A stretch of 64,000 nt of DNA from Chlorocebus sabaeus (lineage: Eukaryota; Chordata; Mammalia; Primates; Cercopithecidae), in contig NC_132927.1 in assembly GCF_047675955.1 (NCBI RefSeq), forward strand, positions 66,507,702-66,571,701. The letters are read 5' to 3'. The stretch's first letter is position 1; the number at the start of each line of letters is the position of its first letter. Below the pieces are notes generated by a model. The model searched no databases and was not told the DNA's origin. It worked only from the letters and a program-made list of their open reading frames with translations. The position numbers and the translations under genes were made by a program. Shown here piece after piece: positions 45,585 to 64,000 of this stretch.

Positions 45585-46176
45585 GATGACCTATCTTTTG
45601 CATAAAATGCATTGACATGAAATGCATCAGTCTTGACAGAGCCTCCTTGGAGAGTAAAGCAAACAAGCATTGGTAACAGACATTGAGGCTGAAAATGACT
45701 TTTTAAAATGCATTTAAACAGGAGCACTTTCTTCAGCTGATCTCAATACCTGCCCTTAGGACAAAATGTAAATTAGAACAGCAGAAGCAATATTGGTTTG
45801 TAATAGTCTTTTCAGGGTAACTACAGGGTTTGCTGGGGCTACTCAATATTTCAGGATGCTTTAGATAAAACAAAAACCCATTGATTAAACCCTAACTTAA
45901 TTTCTTTCAGATTTAGCATGTATTATTCAATGAGGTTGCTAAAAGTTATTTTTATCCAGTCATACGAAATATTTATTCTGATTGTCAGAATAAATTCTCA
46001 TCTTATTTCATCTTTAAAAATGTTTTTGTTTTCTACTTCCTATTTTTGAAATGTATTTGCCAGAAAAATTAAATTTTAACAATCCTATATATTTATTTTC
46101 TCTTCCCTGAAATGAAAATGTTTAATCCTGATAATACCTTATAAAATTAATGTAATTATTCTGATTTTTATGCTTG

Positions 46177-46382
46177 ATTTTTTTTTTTTTTTTTTTTTTG
46201 AGATGGAGTTTTGCTCTTGTTGCCCAAGCTGGAGTGCAATGGCGTGATCTCAGCTCACTGCAACCTCTGCCTCCCGGGTTCAGGCGATTCTCCTGCCTCA
46301 GCCTTGCAAGTAGCTGGGATTACAAGCATGTGCCACCACGCCCGGCTAATTTTGTATCTTTAGTAGAGACGGGGTTTCTCCA
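46177..46382 (-). repeat. Truncated Alu, antisense
   Basis: Has the tail side and right arm but stops at 'acggggtttctcc'. Confidence 0.8.
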
Positions 46383-46894
46383 AGTGTTAATTTAAAAATT
46401 CACACACACACATATTTACCCAAGAATACCATACATTTTATTATAATCCTTGCTTCACAGATAACTCATATTTTTAGCTACATAATTGCATTATTAAAAA
46501 TTAAGAGAAACAAATATTAATTTTTTTACTATATAACTTTATAAAGTGAATATATTATTTTAATTTTATCTTAACTGTTTCTGATTATCTGTCTTATGAG
46601 TTACATTCTATAATTTATCTCTGTCATTCTAAAAATAATATTTCTTGATTTACATATGAAGAGGTTTGTGTAATTGAAAAATAAAAGTTGAGGGTTTTTT
46701 TTTTTTCCTCCCAAGTAATAAATCTGATTTGGCTAAATGGGTTGAAGTGGAGCACTAATTGTCCATTGGACATTTTTCAGAAATAGAATGCTCTAAAACT
46801 CTGCTGCTCCATGGCTTTGACAAAAATATATTTAAAGAAAGTTAACTTAAATTCCTATGATCTTAAAATATTATGAAAAATATTGTATTTCCAG

Positions 46895-47192
46895 GCCAGG
46901 TGCGGTGGCTCACGCCTGTAAACCCAGCACTTTGGGAGGCCGAGGTGGGTGGATCACTTGAGGTCAGGAGTTTGAGACCAGCCTGACCAAGATGGTGAAA
47001 CCCCCTCTCTACAAAAATTACAAAAATTAGCCAGGCATGGTGGCAAGTGCCTGTAGTCCCAGCTACTCAGGAGGCTGAGGCAGGAGAAAGGCTTGAACCT
47101 GGGAGGTGGAGGTTGCAATGAACCCAGATCGTGCCACTGCACTCCAGCTTGGGCAACAGAGCAAGACCTTGTCTCAAAAAAAAAAACAAAAC
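46895..47192 (+). repeat. Alu
   Basis: Exact TSD tgtatttccag (46884-46894, 47193-47203). Confidence 0.9.
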
Positions 47193-48319
47193 TGTATTTC
47201 CAGGGGTATAATAAGATTAATGATATTAAAAAATTTCCAGTTCTTTTTCAGGCTATCAGTTTAAGCTCTGAGTGAAAGAGTAACATGTCTTCATGGATAG
47301 TATTTGGTAAGTCATGGGAAAGCCTCTTGGGTGCATTTCCCAGAAACTGAGAAACTGAATGACCCTAATCACTGGTGAACGAATTGTTTTGCACCTACAG
47401 TGTTTTCTAGTTCCTGGCAACCACATTGAAGAAAGACTTATTTCAAGTTATCATTAATAATAGATTTTGTGGATCAATCACTGTGTGATTTTTTTTTGTT
47501 TAGGATATAGGATTGGAAAGAATTGCATGACATTTTCATGACAAAATTATTTTCTTTCCCATTCATGTGAATGAGAATTCTCAGCCCAAACATCTATAAA
47601 CAATAACTAATGAGACTAGAATTGGTGCTGAACCCTGCCTCATTCTGATATTGTCATATCCATACATGGATAGGTGAAATGAACACTAACTTACCACAGA
47701 CTGTATATCATCTTGATCAAGTGTGTACTAGTGGTAACTGATAATAACTCAAAATCCAGAAAACATTTTTAGCATGCAGGACCCAAAAGACACAGAAAAT
47801 AAAATACATGAAAAAATTCTGACTTATAAAACTTTTGCAAAAATGTGCGAGAGTTCAATCAATAAAATGTTTTTCAGCATCAACATACATGATATTAGGA
47901 TAAAAGTATGCATGATAAATGGAATGGAAATGTTCACTTCAAAGGGAAGAGATGAAAGCAAATATTTTCAATGCTAGAAAAAAGCCTGCGTACATAAGTT
48001 TGAAATGGATGAAATATCAAACTATCATGACAGATTCCTTTGTGTATATACATTAAAGTGTCAATACTTAAAACTTTCTGGCAAGTGGATCATTTGCAGC
48101 TATTTAAACTTATATGAAATTTAGATGCTAACCTAGAAATGTGTCAAGAAATACATTTTGCAAATTACTTTTGAGAATGCATGAAGAAATGTGTTTGAAG
48201 ATCACTGTACCACTCTACCAAGAGATTATAAATTTTGAGTGGGATATGGGACCATCTAATATATGCACTGAATGAGGGCGCCAATGGCAATTTGTATCTT
48301 TAAAAAAAAATACTAATAA

Positions 48320-48606
48320 GGCCAGGTGCGGAGGCTCACACCTGTCACACTTTGGGAGGCCGAGGTGGGTTTGTCACTTGAGGTCAGGAATTGGAGACCA
48401 GCCTGGCCAGCATGGTGAAACCCCATCTCTACTAAAAATACAAAAATTAGCTAGGCATGGGAATGGGTGCCTGTAATCCCAGCTACTTGGGAGGCTGAGG
48501 CAGGAGAATTACTTGAACCCGGGAGGTGGAGTTGAGCCAAGATTGTGTCACTGCACTCCAGCATGGGTAACAGCATGAGACCTTGTCTCAAAATAATAAT
48601 AATAAT
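48320..48606 (+). repeat. Alu
   Basis: Alu with small left-arm and right-arm deletions and an (AAT)n tail. Confidence 0.85.
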
Positions 48607-48790
48607 CAGAGTAGCTGATACCTAGAGCAATTGTCCTATGCCAGGTGCAATTCTCAGCATTTTACTTTAGTCCTTAAACAATGGCACCATGAGGGAGGAA
48701 CTATAAAGGTCCCCATTTCACAGACGACAGAACTGAGACACAACAACACAGCTCACTGGTGACAAGGCTGGAAAGGAGACCTGGCGGTGG
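48607..48790 (-). repeat. MIR fragment
   Basis: 'ccccatttcacagacgacagaactgagacacaacaacac' is a MIR 3' pattern. Orientation is uncertain. Confidence 0.55.
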
Positions 48791-48879
48791 GGCCCACATT
48801 GTTAACCCCTTGGCTGTTTGCCTAGTAATTATTCTTATTTTTTAAATAAAAAGTCATTCTGATGGCTTCTTCCAACACA

Positions 48880-49130
48880 CGAATGGACCCCTGGGCCACC
48901 AGGGTGTGGCTGCCCTGCTTTGTAGACCACTGTTCTGGAGTTCCGGCTCTAAAAATGTGGTGTATGAGCCACTCAGCCTCAGAATCCCTTGGGGTATCCG
49001 TTAAAATGTAGGTGTCTGGGCCCTGCCATGGGCCTACAGAATCACAGTCTCTGGGGGATGGCACCAGAGTCTGCATTTTGTCAGCATCTGGGCTGGTTCT
49101 GATGTGCTTGAGGTTGCGGGAGGGCTATTG
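48880..49130. repeat. MER5-like hAT DNA transposon fossil
   Basis: 'agcctcagaatcccttgggg', 'gggccctgccatgggcctacagaatcacagtctctgggg' and 'agtctgcatttt' fit a MER5-type element. Confidence 0.5.
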
Positions 49131-49316
49131 AACAGGATGCACACTTGCCTCTGGCACCTGCCCTCTGTCCACCTCGGCCCCGCCCCCTCTGTCCACCCTG
49201 GCCCCACCAGGATGGGAGGTTGGAAATTGCAAGTGGAAAAGAGGGAGAGTTGCGGAGATGGCTGTTAACCAGGTGGGGAGGATTGAGAGTCTGCCATAAG
49301 GCAAAATCGATGAACA

Positions 49317-49595
49317 GGGACGGGCGCGGTGGCTCACACCTGTAATCCCAGCACTTTGGGAGGCCGAGGTACGCAAATCACTTGAGGTCAGGAGTTCAAA
49401 ACCAGCCTGGCCAACATGGTGAAACCTCATCTCTACTAAAAATGCAAAAAATTAGCCGGGTGTGGTGGCTGGTGCCTGTATTCTCAGCTACTTGGAAGGC
49501 TGAGGCAGGAGAATCGCTTGAACCTAGGAGGCGGAGGTTGCAGTGAGCTGAGATCACACCACTGCACTCCAGCCTGGGCAATGAGACTCTCTTAA
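49317..49595 (+). repeat. Alu
   Basis: Full-length Alu; tail replaced by the adjacent dinucleotide repeat. Confidence 0.85.
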
Positions 49596-49600
49596 AAGAG

Positions 49601-49657
<57 letters not shown>
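49601..49657. repeat. (CA)n(GA)n microsatellite
   Basis: About 17 bp of CA then about 40 bp of GA. Confidence 0.95.
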
Positions 49658-49660
<3 letters not shown>

Positions 49661-49870
49661 AGGGTTGCTGTGCATTAAGAGGGCACTTCCTCCATCAGCA
49701 TGTCCTCCGGAATTAAGGTCTTCAGTTTTAGTCGTCAGCCTATATTTCTTTGCATGCTTCACCATCTCAGGAATCCCATACTTTTCCAGGTTATACACAG
49801 ATTGCCTAGACCTTCCATACCACACTGGCATTGCTTTCAGCATGTGTGAAGGGATAATCATCTTGCCCCA
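49658..49870 (-). pseudogene. Coding-like antisense fragment, unrecognised
   Basis: About 68 codons open on the minus strand from an ATG at 49861, read towards the GA repeat. Unlike other short frames here, its composition looks protein-like (mixed Lys, Tyr, Glu, Pro, Gly) and not repeat-derived. The rest of the 89-codon frame is the microsatellite. It might be a piece of a processed pseudogene, but no parent gene was recognised and no splice sites or poly-A were found. Confidence 0.25.
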
Positions 49871-50559
49871 TCCTATCGTGTGATTTCATGTGTCATGTAC
49901 ACTAGATGCCAAATTTGTTAACAGAGGTCGATAGTGCTAAGACTTTCCATTACTGTGTTCCAGTAATGATAAAAAGGAAGAAGTGTACCTGTTGTGTGTT
50001 CATAAGAGAAATATTTTCAGTATTTCACAACTAAAATCCCTAAATTAATCTGGAGCAGAAAAAAAAAATCCATCTCTCCAGAAAGATGCAGCATTTTGAG
50101 CACTTGTTAATGGAATTTCCAGAAATAGAAGGGACTCTTGCCATTTTTCTGATGTCCTGGAGGGTATAACAAATGATGAACTTTACCAATCAGCTTCAAG
50201 AAGAGGAATTTAAGACACCTGGCATCATCACAAGTCACAGGTCATCAGAAAAAGACAGGTTTAGATGACTCATTACACACACCCATACTCCCAGATGTGC
50301 AGGTTAATTCCAGAAGTTGAATAATAACTGAAATATTTGTGCATATGTATATGTCAACTTATCAGTTCCAAATGCCATTCCAGTTTTTAGAACAATAAAG
50401 TTCTTACCAGTTATAAATTTTGCATAATTTAAATATTTTATATTTTCACGATTGTCCTAGTTCTTTGACAGTTGGGGTCATTGTCTTAAGTTGTTGACTA
50501 GCGCTTTATAACGGGTATTCAAAATTTATTTCAAGTAAAATGTTTATAAAGTTCACGTT
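49871..50559. other. AT-rich DNA upstream of the PSMC1 promoter
   Basis: No repeat or gene was recognised. Confidence 0.4.
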
Positions 50560-50736
50560 ATGCTTATAAATTACTGCGTTGCCCTAGTTCGCCCGCACAA
50601 GCTCTTAGAGCACAACTTAGTCTGCGCAGAATTTGGTTCCTATCGGCTTCCGTAGCGTCCCTAACGACTTCCGCCTCTGGCGGGCCGCAGTGGTGGAGGA
50701 ACTTCCGGCAGCGGCAGCTCAAGTGGCCAAGGCAAG
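50560..50736 (+). promoter_or_regulatory. PSMC1: PSMC1 core promoter and 5' UTR
   Basis: TATA-less region with three CTTCCG ETS-type cores at 50647-50652, 50668-50673 and 50702-50707, upstream of the start ATG (50737). The transcription start is probably between about 50640 and 50710, so the last core may lie in the 5' UTR. Such promoters drive constitutive expression of housekeeping genes. The exact start site is not visible from sequence. Confidence 0.7.

Positions 50737-64000
<13,264 letters not shown>

Larger units (their letters stand above)
45585..48319. other. AT-rich, largely unassigned DNA
   Basis: Apart from two Alus (46177-46382, 46895-47192), this 2.7 kb shows no recognised repeat, long frame, splice context or promoter. 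It may be old LTR or L1 debris beyond recognition, or unique sequence. Confidence 0.4.

Overview
The window is primate nuclear DNA, most likely from an Old World monkey. It is dense in Alu SINEs, L1 fragments, MaLR LTRs and ERV relics. Several young Alus (319-621, 25500-25815, 60538-60811) carry the features of the cercopithecoid AluYRa-type group. No bacterial, CRISPR, tRNA or rRNA feature was recognised. The only gene I can support is PSMC1 (plus strand, 50737 to beyond 64000), encoding 26S proteasome regulatory ATPase Rpt2/S4. Ten coding exons are visible, all with GT-AG introns and an open frame of 383 codons; the family length is about 440, so the last exon(s) lie outside the window.

Layout: 1-12000 is intergenic DNA with MIR/L2 fossils, MLT1-type LTRs, a solo LTR (5150-5886), an LTR nested inside another LTR (7985-9776) and Alus. 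12962-14437 is an antisense MaLR (THE1/MST-like) element that runs into a 100-N assembly gap. 15907-22200 is an L1 ORF2 fossil split by Alus and by two MaLR LTRs in opposite orientations. 24540-29630 is a broken class III (ERV-L-like) provirus whose integrase frame is still open for about 290 codons. 30780-31260 is a GC-rich non-repeat island ending in a strong CTCF-like motif. 34124-45300 is a broken class I-like provirus with 5' LTR, a lysine-tRNA-type primer-binding site, and gag, protease, RT-RNase H and env remnants. Its integrase region is missing, and a truncated Alu plus an antisense LTR of the same family lie there instead. 45585-48319 is AT-rich and largely unexplained.

PSMC1 begins at a CpG-rich, TATA-less promoter with three CTTCCG (ETS-type) cores. 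Exon 1 contributes only the initiator Met; the following exons supply the basic N-terminus, coiled coil, OB region and AAA+ ATPase core. Its introns hold Alus in both orientations, MIR/L2 fossils, an L1 nested in an older L1, and an MLT1-like LTR.

Repeat boundaries come from reading by eye, using target-site duplications (TSDs) where visible. Repeat family names are recognition calls, not database results. ORFs made of Alu or microsatellite sequence were not treated as genes.
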